From the NCBI GenBank assembly GCA_963580285.1, contig OY757010.1, forward strand, positions 210,522,138 through 210,586,137: DNA of 64,000 nucleotides, given 5' to 3'. Made by a program: the position numbers and the translations under genes. Source of the DNA: Lucinisca nassula. Its lineage: Eukaryota; Mollusca; Bivalvia; Lucinida; Lucinidae. A model generated the notes under the pieces. The model saw only the letters and a program-made list of their open reading frames with translations, searched no databases and was not told the origin of the DNA. Below, in pieces: positions 1 to 9,010 of the stretch. Numbering within the stretch: the first letter of the stretch is position 1; every line of letters starts with the position of its first letter.

Positions 1-1199
1 TAGCAGCTCTATTCTGAACTTTCTCAATTTCATCGTTAAGGACCACTTCACTGGGGTCCCAGATGCAACTACCATATTCCAAGATTGGGCGAACAAGACC
101 TTTATATGCTGCCTCTTTTACACCCTGGGGGCACTGATGAAGATTTCGCCTCAGGAAACCAAGCATTCTATTTGCCTTAGTACACATGTTGCTAATATGA
201 GTATTCCATCTCAAGTTGTGCTAGATTGTCACTCCAAGGTATTTAATGGAGTCCACATTCTCGAGGACCATTCCCTCTTAGGTGTAAGAAGCCTCAACTT
301 TATTAGATCTCTTCCTAGTTATCTGCATAATATTGCATTTAACTGGCTGAAATCTCATGCCCCATTTACGTGCCCAACATCCTAATCTACCTATGTCAGC
401 TTGAAGTTTCAATGAGTCATCTGTATCTCTAATTTCCCGGTAACAAACACAGTCATCTGCGAACAGTCTTATTTCTGAGTCAATGTCAGTGGAAATATCA
501 TTGATGTACAGGGAGAACAAAAGTGGACCAAGAACGGTCCCTTGCGGGACTCCAGACAAAACTGGAGCCCACTCCGAAGATTCACCATTAACAACAACCC
601 GCTGTTTTCTGTAGCAAAGAAAGGAATCTATCCATTTTAGGGTCTTTCCCCAAATCCATAACCAAATAACTTAGATTTAAGTAGTTCATGAGGAGAGGTG
701 TCAAAAGCCTTCTCGAAGTCCAGAATAAATGTGTCCACCTGTCCCCCTTTGTCCAAGATTTTTGCCCAGTCATTAATAACTGTGCTTAGCTGAGTTTCAC
801 AACTGTGCCTTTTCCTAAATGCATGTTGTCTGTCTGACAAAAGTTTATGTTCGTCCAAGTGGGCCATGATGTTCGAGCAGACTATATGTTCCAGTAATTT
901 ACACAGAACACAAGTCAGAGACACAGGGCGATAATTACGGGCAAGAGCCCTATCTCCTTTTTTGAAGAGTGGACAGATGTTTGCTAAGAGCCATTCTTTG
1001 GGGATTTCACCCGTATCAAGAGACTGCTGAAACAAGTGTGCAAAAACTGGACCAACTCATTTGCTAGTTCCTTCAGGACTCTAGGATGAAGCTCATCAGG
1101 TCCTAAGGCCTTACTGGGGTTTAAGCCTTGAAGTAATTTGATCACTCCTGCAGCTGTCACAACAATATTATTCATGAATGGGGCCGATCTTCCAGTCAA
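1..1199 (-). pseudogene. Broken LINE reverse transcriptase, copy A
   Basis: Three reading frames carry successive RT parts: 1199-984 (RT motif 0/1 region), 1035-637 (fingers with NYRPVSLTC and the catalytic-Asp motif LDFEKAFD) and 559-278 (SGVPQGTVLGP and the palm motif FADDC). At least two frameshifts separate them. RT would copy element RNA into DNA at the target site. Copy A also has CTTAGG where copy B has CTAAGG near 281, which ends the last frame early. This is a remnant, closest to CR1/jockey-type RTs by motif wording; I cannot fix the clade. Confidence 0.85.
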
Positions 1200-1222
1200 T
1201 GGGACCTCCGTGACAGAGGTTT

Positions 1223-1719
1223 AAAGTAGAAGTAAAACAAAGATCAGGAATTGATACAATTAACTTACTCCACCCATAAAAGACACCAAAGGGAAAGAAA
1301 TACAAACATTAAGCGACTAGACCATAATGGAAACCTAAACAAAGGAAGGCCATAAGGACAGTTACTTTCCCACAAAATGGCCATATGGCCATCCAAAACC
1401 AAAAGACACAAGTGATACACACAGTAAGTAACAAACAACAACATAAATAAATCGCCACAGAAGAGCCGCCTTGGAACGGTCAGTGGAAGATTTCCACTGG
1501 GGGGCTTCGATTTTACGTGGCCACAATCCTCGCCCTTACTTCCGTCGTGATTTAGACAAATAATTTGTTCAGTCCGCATGAAGGCCTCCTAACTCATCAG
1601 TGCAACATCTCCGTGAACACAAAAATCAAAGAACCACAGGGGTGAGACAACGGTGAGGACTCGACAGCAAGAAACCACTGAAATGCTGGAGCAAAAGAAA
1701 ACCAACAGTTAGACTCCGA
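1223..1719. repeat. Dispersed 0.5-kb repeat, copy 1
   Basis: About 497 bp, nearly identical to 53828-54329 but with different flanks. It begins AAAGTAGAAGTAAAAC and ends TTAGACTCCGA at both sites. It interrupts the PHD-LINE in copy A and is absent from copy B. On the minus strand it is open for about 100 codons with hydrophobic runs, but no family is recognisable. No convincing terminal repeats are visible; it may be part of a longer retroposon or an unclassified mobile segment. Confidence 0.75.
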
Positions 1720-2444
1720 TGAGTTGATTGATCACACTGAACGGCTTTGTGGCCATTAAGGACAGCACCACTGCAAACACCACAGTCAAACCTGTTTGGC
1801 TTACTCAGTTCTACATATTCATCAAAGAAGGAGTCTGAAAAGTTACCGACCTCACATTTTGGACATATCCAGTGGCAGCTTGAATTTACCAATGTGCCAT
1901 ATTCTGCATCTGAAATGCAGGAACAGTCAGTGTGTATCCACATTTCACATTGATCACACTGAACGGCTTTGTGGCCATTAAGGACAGCACCACTGCAAAC
2001 ACCACAGTCAGCTTTGCAGTCTTTGCAATACCAAGTTCCAGCTCTAGATTCAATTTCTAACAATTGACTGTTATCCAAATCAGAACATGAGGAGTGAAAG
2101 CGCTTGTTACAGTCCTCACATTCTATCCATTTCTCGGAACCTTTGCAATATTTTTGGCAGAGTCCGCAGCGAAACCTTGGGCCGGGGTTAGTTTCAATGT
2201 CTCCGACCAAGATTAGAAGTAAAGCCAAGTTTGTACCGCGCGAGGACTTGAAGTTTCGCAAGCCCTCCGAACACCTTCTGTTCCCATTCTTCCTTGTAAA
2301 TGCCAAGTACTGGGAAATTCTACTACTACTCTCCTTAATTGTAACCTTGCACTCCTGATTTCCATCATCTGGATGCATTCTATAAGTTGTTTTCCAAAGA
2401 GTGAACCCAAGAATTAAGACCATGGGAAACAGAGAGACCTTCAT
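1626..2444 (-). CDS. LINE N-terminal protein: 2A-like motif plus PHD fingers (copy A)
   Basis: The first ATG after the in-frame GTG at 2495 is at 2444 and gives a hydrophobic leader (MKVSLFPMVLILGF). About 90 residues in, a second hydrophobic stretch leads into GDIETNPGP, a match to the 2A consensus D-x-E-x-NPGP that causes ribosome skipping. Two Cys/His-rich PHD fingers follow (CGLCQ...CKDC, then CGVCSG...CPKC). In copy A the end is altered: a 61-bp duplicate (1728-1788 repeating 1950-2010) adds part of a third finger and then runs into the inserted 0.5-kb repeat until a stop. PHD modules occur in some CR1-type elements; their role here is unknown. Confidence 0.75.
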   Translation of the reverse strand: MKVSLFPMVLILGFTLWKTTYRMHPDDGNQECKVTIKESSSRISQYLAFTRKNGNRRCSEGLRNFKSSRGTNLALLLILVGDIETNPGPRFRCGLCQKYCKGSEKWIECEDCNKRFHSSCSDLDNSQLLEIESRAGTWYCKDCKADCGVCSGAVLNGHKAVQCDQCEMWIHTDCSCISDAEYGTLVNSSCHWICPKCEVGNFSDSFFDEYVELSKPNRFDCGVCSGAVLNGHKAVQCDQSTHRSLTVGFLLLQHFSGFLLSSPHRCLTPVVL

Positions 2445-2547
2445 TTTAATATACCGGGTAGGGATTTGATGCTGCCTTATCACTAATATCTCCACTTCGG
2501 GTCGTCAGAAATTAATGAAATTTAGTATCAAATAATTATAAATAATG

Positions 2548-2610
2548 CATGTCGTGTGCTCATTATAAGCGCCTCACTTAGGCGAATCTAATGAGTGCAC
2601 ACAACATGAC
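2548..2610. repeat. Hairpin repeat, ATGTCGTGTGCTCATT type (1)
   Basis: An imperfect palindrome: CATGTCGTGTGCTCATTATA pairs with the end ATGAGTGCACACAACATG, and the centre carries GCGCCTCA against TAGGCG. The same hairpin is at 6026-6090 and 10071-10134, and in copy B at 38279-38340, 41467-41531 and 45567-45630. In each case it lies next to the ATTTGATACTAATTTCATTA edge of the satellite. Confidence 0.75.
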
Positions 2611-3459
2611 TTTATTTTATAGAAGATCACAAAGATGTAATAAGTTATCTTAAATTACGGCTCAAGACCTACTTGGCAAACAGTGTAGAACTTGGTCAAA
2701 GTTTTAACCCATATATGCCTGGCGTCCCATTGGTGGGACATTGGCAGACAGAGTAGATCCAGATCAGATATTTAATCCATATATGCCTAGCATCTCATTT
2801 GTGGGACATTGGCAAACAGTGTAGACCCAAATGATCATACGCTGCAAAACGTGGCGTCTGATCTGGGCCGCAATATGCGGTTTCTGATCTGAGTCTACAC
2901 TGTTTGCTTAAACAAAGACGGAATTTAACCGCATACATTTCTTGCTGGCGATGAATTAGGTGTACGGACTTTGAGTGATTTACGTACCATTATGATCAGA
3001 CGCTGCAAACTTGGCGTCTGATCTGGGCCATACAATGTGGCATCCGATCTTGTTCTACACTGTTTGCTTAAACAACGACGAAATTGAGCCGCATCCATTT
3101 TTTTGCTGGGGATGAATTAGGTGTACACACTTTAAGCGATTTCACGGGCCATTAATTTTCTAACGAGACTAAACATGTGTTAATTTAATTGCTTTAACTC
3201 ATAATAAGTTGACGTATGCTGCATACCGGGATTGAAATAGTAGAAAGTGACTTCCATAAAAGTTGTAGCCAATTGATACTCTGAACGAATGCTGTTATTT
3301 TGTTTGTTTGAATTGGGATTAAACATGTAGTTTATTATTATTTTTTCTTTATTTCTGCTAAAAAATCGAAAAGTAACCATACTGTACGTTTTACGCAGAG
3401 ATCTAGAAAATGTAAATTTCGCAACCCTAAGATGAAATTCCGATTAAACAAAAATAAAT

Positions 3460-3575
3460 CCCATATTTTTTCACATTTCTGCTCTAAACAGAGAGTATAT
3501 GAACTCAACAGAACGGCGGGACGGTCTCAACGAGTACCCACAACCTATGTTTTTTGAGCAGAAAAATGGAACAAA
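3460..3575. repeat. Hairpin repeat, GCAGAAATA / GAGTACCCACAA type
   Basis: It contains TTTCTGCTCTAAACAGAG on one side and CAACGAGTACCCACAACC, then GAGCAGAAA, on the other. Relatives occur at 6385-6540, 8600-8745, 8785-8875, 8900-9010, 12180-12325, 23900-24065 and 51138-51249, and in copy B. This member is directly followed by an Ulp1-like fragment. Arms here are diverged and the central GCCTC/GAGGC is degraded. Confidence 0.6.
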
Positions 3576-3781
3576 TCTATACCCCTGTTCAACAACAACC
3601 GAATTCTACTGATTGTGGGCATTTTGCAATAGCGAACGTGGTAGGGATTTGTTTTGCTCCGGAATCATTTAACACAGGAATAATATTCTACGTGTCAAAA
3701 ATGAGACAGCATTTAGTTGAATGTTTGGAAAATGAAAATAATGTCAGCGTCTCCGAAAGAAAAAGATACATGCAGGCGTAA
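3566..3781 (+). pseudogene. Ulp1/SENP-type cysteine protease C-terminal fragment
   Basis: From the ATG at 3566 the frame reads about 70 residues with VQQQPNSTDCGHFAIANVVG and later MRQHLVECLE. This is the C-terminal part of the C48 (Ulp1) family: the Gln of the oxyanion hole, the catalytic Cys in DCG, and the closing M-R-x-H-L helix. The His and Asp of the catalytic triad would lie upstream and are absent, so this is a fragment, not an active protease. Such domains are common in DNA transposons as well as host genes. A diverged inverted partner is at 8510-8642. Copy B repeats it at 39296-39511. Confidence 0.6.
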
Positions 3782-3844
3782 ACTTTATTTCTTCACTTGT
3801 AAAATCGTAAAAATTTCAGTCTGGTGCTTCTGTAAAATGCCTGA

Positions 3845-4240
3845 GTGTATTTATAGTGTTCCGTAAAATCACTCAAAGTCCGTACACCTAATTCATCGCC
3901 AGCATTTTGCGGCCCAGATCAGACGCCAAGTATTGCAGCGTCTGAACATTTGGGTCAACACTGTTTGTCAATGTCCCACAAATGGGACGCTAGGCATATA
4001 TGGATTAAATATCTGATCTGGACCTACACTGTTTGCCAATGTCCCACAAATGGGACTCTAGGCATATATGGGATAAACCTTTGATCAAGATTTACACCGT
4101 TTGCCAATGTCCCACCAATGGGATGCTAGGCATATATGGGTAAAACATTTGATCAAGTTCTACACTGTTTGCCAAATAGGTCTTGAGCCGTAATTAAAGA
4201 TCACTTATTATATCTTTGTGATCTTTAATACAAGAATTCC
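3845..4240. repeat. CAAACAGTGTAGA / GTCCCACAAATGGGAC repeat cluster
   Basis: It holds repeated modules: CCCAGATCAGACGCC, ACACTGTTTGCCAATGTCCC and CTAGGCATATATGG, in three successive variants. It ends in a perfect 11-bp inverted repeat, TTAAAGATCAC against GTGATCTTTAA, at about 4195-4230. The same modules occur at 2680-3075 (inverted), 9270-9910 and in copy B. No coding capacity. Confidence 0.65.
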
Positions 4241-4249
4241 GCAGAAGGC

Positions 4250-6016
4250 GGCGTCGCACCTGCTAGGGACAAAAGTTACAGGAGCCACAATCAGAACATT
4301 GTTATTAAATAAATAAATGTAAGAGAAACACCATGCAAGGTGTGGTGGTTGTAGGCCTTATAGTTAAGAAGATATGGCATGTCAACCTAAAATGTGTAAA
4401 GTCAATGGAGTACGATAAATAGGTCAAGGTCACCAAGTCACGGTAAATGCACAGTCAGTACATCTAGAAGCAGCATTATGCAAGATTTGATGATTGTAGA
4501 CCTGTTATTTGCAGAGATCTGGAACTCCGACGTAAAATGTGTCAAAGTCGATGGAGCGTAAAATATAGGCCATGGTCACCAGGTCAAGGTACCTGCAGAG
4601 TCAGTACATCTAGGAGAAGCATTATACAAGATTTGACGGTTGTGAGCCTTTTATTTGAGATCTGGAACTTCGACGTAAAGTGTGTCAAAGTCTGTGGAGA
4701 GTAGAATATAGGTGAAGGTCACAATGGCAATGTACCTGTAGAGTCAGTACATCTAGGAGAAGCACTATGCAAGATTTTATAGTTGTAGGCTTTTTATTTG
4801 ACAAGATCTGGAACATCAACTTAATTTGTGTCAAAGTCACTGGAGCCTAAAATATAGGTCAAGGTCACCGGGTCAAGGTGCTTGCCTAGTCAGGAGCTTA
4901 GGGTGAAGTTTCATGAAAGGTTTGATGATTGTTTAGTCGTAAAGTTGATTACAATACAAACTTCGACGCAATGTCGAACTTCGACGTAATGGTCAAAGTC
5001 ACTGGAGCGCAAAATATAGGTCAAAGTCACCAGGTCAAGGTGCATACAAAGTCAGAAGGTCAGGGTGATGCTTCATGTAAGGTTTGATGGTAGCTGAAGC
5101 TTGTAGTTGACTTAAATAAAAACTTTGACGTAAATGTCGAACTTCGACGTAAATGTTGACAGACGGACGGACGGACGAACGGACGCAAAATAAAGGTCAA
5201 AGTCACCAGGTCAAGTTGCTTACAAAGTGAGAAGGTCAAGGTTATGTTTGCTGTAAGGTTTGACGGTAGCTGAGGTTTTTAGTTGACTTTTGTAAAATAA
5301 AAACTTTGACGTAAATGTCGAACTTCGACTCAAATGTCGAACTTCGACGTAATGGTCAAAGTCACTGGAGCGCAAAATATAGGTCAAAATCACTAGGTAA
5401 AGGTGCTTTTTTTTTTTTTTTTGGTTTGGGTTTTGCGGCCCTTTCAAGATTATTTCACTCATATCGAGCCGATCGTTAATCAGAGGTGGGCGAAAACCGG
5501 AGTACCCGGAGAAAAACCACCTGACCTTCCGTTGCAGAACTTGGCGTCTCACACGTGGCCCGAGCGAGGCTCGAACCTACGGCGGTGAGAGACCTAATGA
5601 CTAAGAGTCAGCGCTCTTATCCACTAGGCCACGGAGGCCCGTTCTAGGTAAAGGTGCTTACAAAGTCTGAAGGTCTATGAGATGTTTCATGTAAGGTTTG
5701 ATGGTAGCTGAAGTTTGTAAAATAAAAAACTTTGACGTAAATGTCGAACTTCGACGTAAATGGTCAAAGTCACTGGAGCGCAAAATATAGGTCAAAGTCA
5801 CCAGGTCAAGATGCTTACAAAGTGAGAAGGTCTATGAGATGTTTCATGTAAGGTTTGATGGTAGCTTGGGTTTGTAAAGTAAAAACTTTGACGTAAATGT
5901 CGAACTTCGACATAAATGTTAACAGACGGACGGACGAACGGAGCACGAACGGACGAACGGACGCATGGACGGACAATCGGAAGCCTATGTCGCACCCTGC
6001 TACAAGCAGGTGCGAT
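4250..6016. repeat. GGTCA-rich tandem array with GTCGAACTTCGAC motifs (copy A)
   Basis: Degenerate tandem units of roughly 130-190 bp are built from AGGTCAAGGTCACC, CACTGGAGCGCAAAATATA and ACTTTGACGTAAATGTCGAA. The array is flanked by TCGCACCTGCT at the left (about 4252) and its complement AGCAGGTGCGA at the right (about 6006), suggesting short terminal inverted repeats. GGACGGACGGAC minisatellites lie at about 5160-5185 and 5928-5972. A SINE has jumped in at 5407-5643. Copy B is at 39980-41457. I see no gene. Confidence 0.75.
5407..5643 (-). mobile_element. tRNA-derived SINE with 14-bp target duplication
   Basis: Read on the minus strand, a tRNA-like head has an A box (TGGCCTAGTGG) and a B box (GGTTCGAGCC). 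A body with TTCTCCGGGTACTCCGG, a core wording shared by several invertebrate SINEs, follows, then a poly(A) tail (poly T at 5407-5422). Perfect flanking copies of CTAGGTAAAGGTGC lie at 5393-5406 and 5644-5657. Copy B has the single uninterrupted site at 41085-41098, so the insertion postdates the duplication or is a heterozygous allele. Confidence 0.92.
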
Positions 6017-6025
6017 AAAAATAAA

Positions 6026-6090
6026 GTCATGTTGTGTGCACTCATTAGATTTGCCTCATTGTGGCGCTTATAATAAGCACACGACATGCA
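6026..6090. repeat. Hairpin repeat, ATGTCGTGTGCTCATT type (2)
   Basis: It starts GTCATGTTGTGTGCACTCAT and ends ATAAGCACACGACATGCA, with TGCCTCATTGTGGCG in the middle. It is followed by the satellite-edge sequence ATTTGATACTAATTTCATTA, which is then interrupted by the retroposon at 6131-7426. Confidence 0.75.
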
Positions 6091-6130
6091 TTATTAGCAT
6101 TATTTGATACTAATTTCATTATTTTCTGAC

Positions 6131-7426
6131 TATTTCCTATACTAAGACCACCTTTGGGACTGTTCAAGAGTGGTATTAAGACCACGTTTGGACAGTCCCA
6201 AATTTGGTCTCTTTCAAGAAGATGCTGAGTGCAGAATATACAAAGAAAGAATGACTGAAACCTTTTAAATAAGCTTTTTAAAGGACAATTGGTCTTAATT
6301 TTAGGTGGTCTTAATAGCGGGGTTTCACTGTATATAGGCATCATGAAAACACGCCAATCCTTGAACCCTACATTTAGATAGTCAAACTGGGGTTTACAGG
6401 GGCATATATATATTATTTTTCTTGTCGCTGCTCGGGGGCACGGATTGTGGTGTCTTGTCAGAGCCGCCTAACTGAGGCGGTTCTGATAGGTCTCCACGGT
6501 CTGTGTCCTGGGCTGTAATATGAGAAATATCAGGAGTTTTATCTGAAAAAAATCTTTCTTTTTTTAATTTGTTGTTGGTAAAATTTAATCAACTATTTGA
6601 ATTCGTAATGGTTAAATATTTTGACTCTCATTACCCCAAATCCTATGCGACTGGAAATTTTGGTCCGAGATAATAATAAAGATAGAGGGAGCTGGAATTT
6701 GGACTGGCTGAAGCGATGCTTTGGGATATCGGGGAGGGGTTGGGAGGGTTGGAGTCAATTTCAGGTCTGGCTCAATAAAATAGATTTGCTTGGCGTGTTG
6801 TCAAACAAACAAACATGAAACAACAAATAATAATTAAATAAATAAATAAAAGGCTGTAGTTTTCAGTCCTTGACATGTACGCCTTCTGCATTTCAATTTC
6901 GGCACAAGGTTACGGTGAAGGAAACAAATCGCACTCTGAAGCTCGAAGTAAATGGGCAGTCACCCCCTCTTGCCGACATGACTTGTTCTACAAGCGTCGG
7001 CATACATTCAGGGGGAGTGTAACCCTCTTGAGCGGAAAGAGATATAGTAATGTACATCTAGTTTATGCAGCGTAATTGTCGAAATGTATATGTATAGACA
7101 AAATTTTATAGTATGTATGCATATATATATAATTATATACATGTTCCTCCCTGGTTCAATACAGTAAGCAACCTCTGAATAGATTGAAAATACACGGAAA
7201 CGACGCATGACGTTTGAATGATGTCGAGAGGTGTCGGTTCGGCGGCTTGACACCGAGTCGATGGTGACGACCTGTATTCAAGCATAGTGTGTAACCCAAT
7301 TTCTTTTGTAGAGAATTTGTACTTTTGCGTCACGTTGTATTTGCTATGTTCTGTTGCTATGCACTAATGCCACCTGCGTGTGGTCTGTTGCATTTACATG
7401 AATAAAGGATTCGTATCGTATCGTAT
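6131..7426 (+). mobile_element. 1.3-kb retroposon with (CGTAT)n tail and 14-bp target duplication
   Basis: Perfect direct repeats CATTATTTTCTGAC flank it at 6117-6130 and 7427-7440. The right end carries AATAAAGG and then a CGTATCGTATCGTAT tail, as expected for a 5'-truncated non-LTR retroposon read on the plus strand. Inside are a piece like a pogo-type transposon end (GGTGGTCTTAATAGCGGGG, complement near 6301-6330), a GAGGCGG hairpin (6385-6540), and an open stretch ending at the TAA at 7020-7022. I do not recognise the protein. Copy B: 41572-42869. Confidence 0.75.
6385..6540. repeat. Hairpin repeat with GCCGCCTAACTGAGGCGG centre
   Basis: The core AGAGCCGCCTAACTGAGGCG is a short-loop palindrome, flanked by GGATTGTGGTGTC on the left and CCACGGTCTGTGTCC on the right, and by AAACTGGGGTTTACAGG upstream. 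It is closest to the member at 23900-24065 (GCCGCCTCATAGAGGCGG). Confidence 0.7.
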
Positions 7427-7920
7427 CATTATTTTCTGACGACCCGAGATATTAGGGATAAGGCACCACTACCCACAACATCCAGGACACAATCCGGGAA
7501 TTTCCCGGACAAATCAACTTAAAAACGGACCCCTAAAATATAAAAAATGAAAAATAATTTTTTAAAAATGGTTTAGTATGGAGCCAAAAATTTTATTGGA
7601 TACTGATTTTTATTAATTTCTGACCACCCGAAGTCGAGATATTAGGGTTCATGCACCACTACCCCAACATCCAGGTCACGATCCGGAAATTTCCCGGACA
7701 AATTAACTTCAGAAATGGCCCCTTAAAATGTTATAAATGAAAAATGATTTTTAATTATCTTTTAGAATGGAGCTTAAACTTTTATTTGATATTAAGTTTA
7801 TTAATTTCTGACTACCCGAAGTGGAGATATTAGGGATAACGCACCACCCCACTCCATTTCCCGGACAGTTTCAGGACATTTCCGGACAATTCCCGGACAT
7901 TAGTGTGCGAAAGGGAATCA
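7427..7920 (+). repeat. GACCCGAAGT satellite block (copy A, first)
   Basis: About 2.5 units of roughly 170-185 bp. Each has TTTCTGACCACCCGAAGT, GAGATATTAGGG, CACCACTACCCCAACATCC, an inverted CCGGGAATTTCCCGG core and TAAAAATGAAAAATAATTTT. Other blocks: 10165-10665, inverted 35395-35865, and copy B 42870-43355 and 45655-46150. The dyad CCGGGAATTTCCCGG is a conspicuous palindrome. No coding capacity. Confidence 0.8.
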
Positions 7921-7993
7921 AGACAACTCACCGACGTTCGGGTCATTTCGGGGTATAGCTAAACAGCGAAAGGGTTCCTTTCGCGAAAGGAAG

Positions 7994-8324
7994 TGTGTGT
8001 GTGAATTCGGGTTTTAACGTCGCTTTCAACTATTTTTCAGTCATATCACGACGGTGTCTGGTCGCGACAGGGAGCTCAATGCTCACGTTTATAGTGCTGC
8101 CTCACTGAAGTATCATGTCCCAGACACATTACATGATACCACACCCAGTCACATTATCCTGACACTGGATCCACCAGTCCTAGCTCTACGCCGTAAATCT
8201 GAGTGCCAAGCGAGGAGCAGCTAGTACCATTTTTAACGACTTTGGTATGTCGCGGCCCGGGATCGAACCCCAGACCTCCCGTTCCCCGGAGCGGACACTC
8301 TACCAACTGAGCTATCGGGGCCGG
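7994..8324 (-). mobile_element. tRNA-derived SINE, GAAAGCGACGTTAA family (1)
   Basis: On the minus strand the head reads CCCCGATAGCTCAGTTGGTA (A box) with a B box GGGTTCGATCCCGGG, followed by a body with GTGTGGTATCATGTAATGTG and a 3' part TTGAAAGCGACGTTAAAACC. It ends in a short (TG)n-like tail at 7994-8002. It lies in TTTCGCGAAAGGAAG sequence, and a similar GCAAAAGGAAG at 8329-8339 may be the target duplication. It is not a functional tRNA gene: the acceptor and anticodon stems do not fold and the body runs on. Copy B: 43441-43771. Confidence 0.85.
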
Positions 8325-8509
8325 TTCCGCAAAAGGAAGACTTTCCTACGAAAGGAAGATATTTATGAGCCCTATGGTGATATTTGATGTATTTAGGGAT
8401 ACTTATGAAACAATTTAGTGGATATGGGGTACTTTTGCAAAAATAAAAATAATAATAATAGACATATGGGGATAAAAGCAAACGTGTATTTTCCTTTCCG
8501 CGAAAGGAA

Positions 8510-8642
8510 GGTATTGGACGAATTTTATTATAGTGTTAAATGAGTTCGGAGCAAAACAAAACTCTACCACGTTCGCTATTGCAAAAAGCCCACAATCATT
8601 AGAATTCGGTTGTTGTTGAACAGGGGTATACATTTGTTCCTT
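8510..8642 (-). pseudogene. Ulp1/SENP-type protease fragment, inverted partner
   Basis: On the minus strand the frame reads EQMYTPVQQQPNSNDCGLF and continues AIANVVEF, then loses homology after about 45 residues at the GAAAGGAAGG sequence. It carries the Gln and catalytic Cys of the C48 family but neither His/Asp nor the closing helix. It is the inverted counterpart of 3566-3781, and like that one it abuts a GAGCAGAAATAAG hairpin. Copy B: 43957-44089. Confidence 0.55.
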
Positions 8643-9010
8643 ATTTCTGCTCATAGGTTGTACTCGTTGAAACCGTCTCGTCGTTCTATGGAGTTCGTAT
8701 ACTCTCTGTTTAGAGCAGAAATATGGGATTTTTTGTTTATCGGAATTTCATTTTACGGATCCTTAATTTACATTTTCTATATCTCTGCTTAAAACGTACA
8801 GTGTGGTTACTCGTCAGAACGGCCTCGGTGAGGTGATTCTAAAAAGAACCTACAATTGATTTTTTCGCAGAAATAAGGAAAATAATAAACTGCATTGTAT
8901 GTAAAGAAAACTGGGGTTCATGGGGGTATACATTATTTTTCCTATTTTTGATCCAAGACATAGGTTGTTGTTACTCGTTAGAACCGCCTCAACGAGGATG
9001 TCCTAACGAG
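8600..9010. repeat. Three adjacent GAGTACCCACAA-type hairpin repeats
   Basis: Members lie at about 8600-8745, 8785-8875 and 8900-9010. They share GAGCAGAAATA ends, ACTCGTTAGAACCGCCTC or its complement, and the CTGGGGTT..GGGTATAC lead. In the third, copy A lacks about 49 bp near 9020 that copy B retains (CCACAACCTATGTTTGCAG), which completes the right arm of the palindrome. Confidence 0.65.

Larger units (their letters stand above)
1..2495 (-). mobile_element. Internally deleted PHD-finger LINE, copy A
   Basis: A minus-strand non-LTR retrotransposon of CR1-like type. Reading from 2444 downwards there is a hydrophobic N-terminus, a 2A-like motif, two PHD fingers and then the RT. The APE endonuclease expected between PHD and RT is missing: the text runs from the residues FEPLS almost straight into the RT N-terminal region. 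The 3' end lies before the window; in copy B it is at about 35866 with a short hexamer tail. The element sits in a copy of the GACCCGAAGT satellite. The RT frames are broken, so this copy is inactive. Confidence 0.85.
2520..3680 (-). repeat. Left arm of 1.2-1.6 kb inverted repeat (copy A)
   Basis: The reverse complement of this stretch matches 8515-10165, with order preserved: a TGATTTGA-type AT region, a hairpin (2548-2610), CAAACAGTGTAGA repeats, the piece ending AACTCATAATAAGTTGACG, another hairpin and an Ulp1-like fragment. Identity is clearly lower than between copies A and B, so the arms are older than the A/B duplication. The same arrangement is at 38250-39410 against 43962-45660. It holds several CAAACAGTGTAGAcccAGATCAGACG hairpin modules at 2680-3075 and no gene apart from the Ulp1 remnant. 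Confidence 0.75.

Noticed and set aside
5220..5588. Short frames on both strands near 5400
   Set aside because: They are translations of the SINE and the flanking tandem array.
7018..7434. A solo LTR starting TGTAACCC after a GGGGGAG purine run
   Set aside because: A 14-bp target duplication encloses a larger unit (6131-7426) with a pentamer tail, which fits a non-LTR retroposon; no matching second LTR or CA-ended pair.
8240..8322. Possible tRNA gene on the minus strand (A and B boxes); similar at 12970-13049, 16590-16672 and 5560-5643
   Set aside because: Stems do not close into a cloverleaf and each is followed by a SINE body with target duplications; these are SINE heads.
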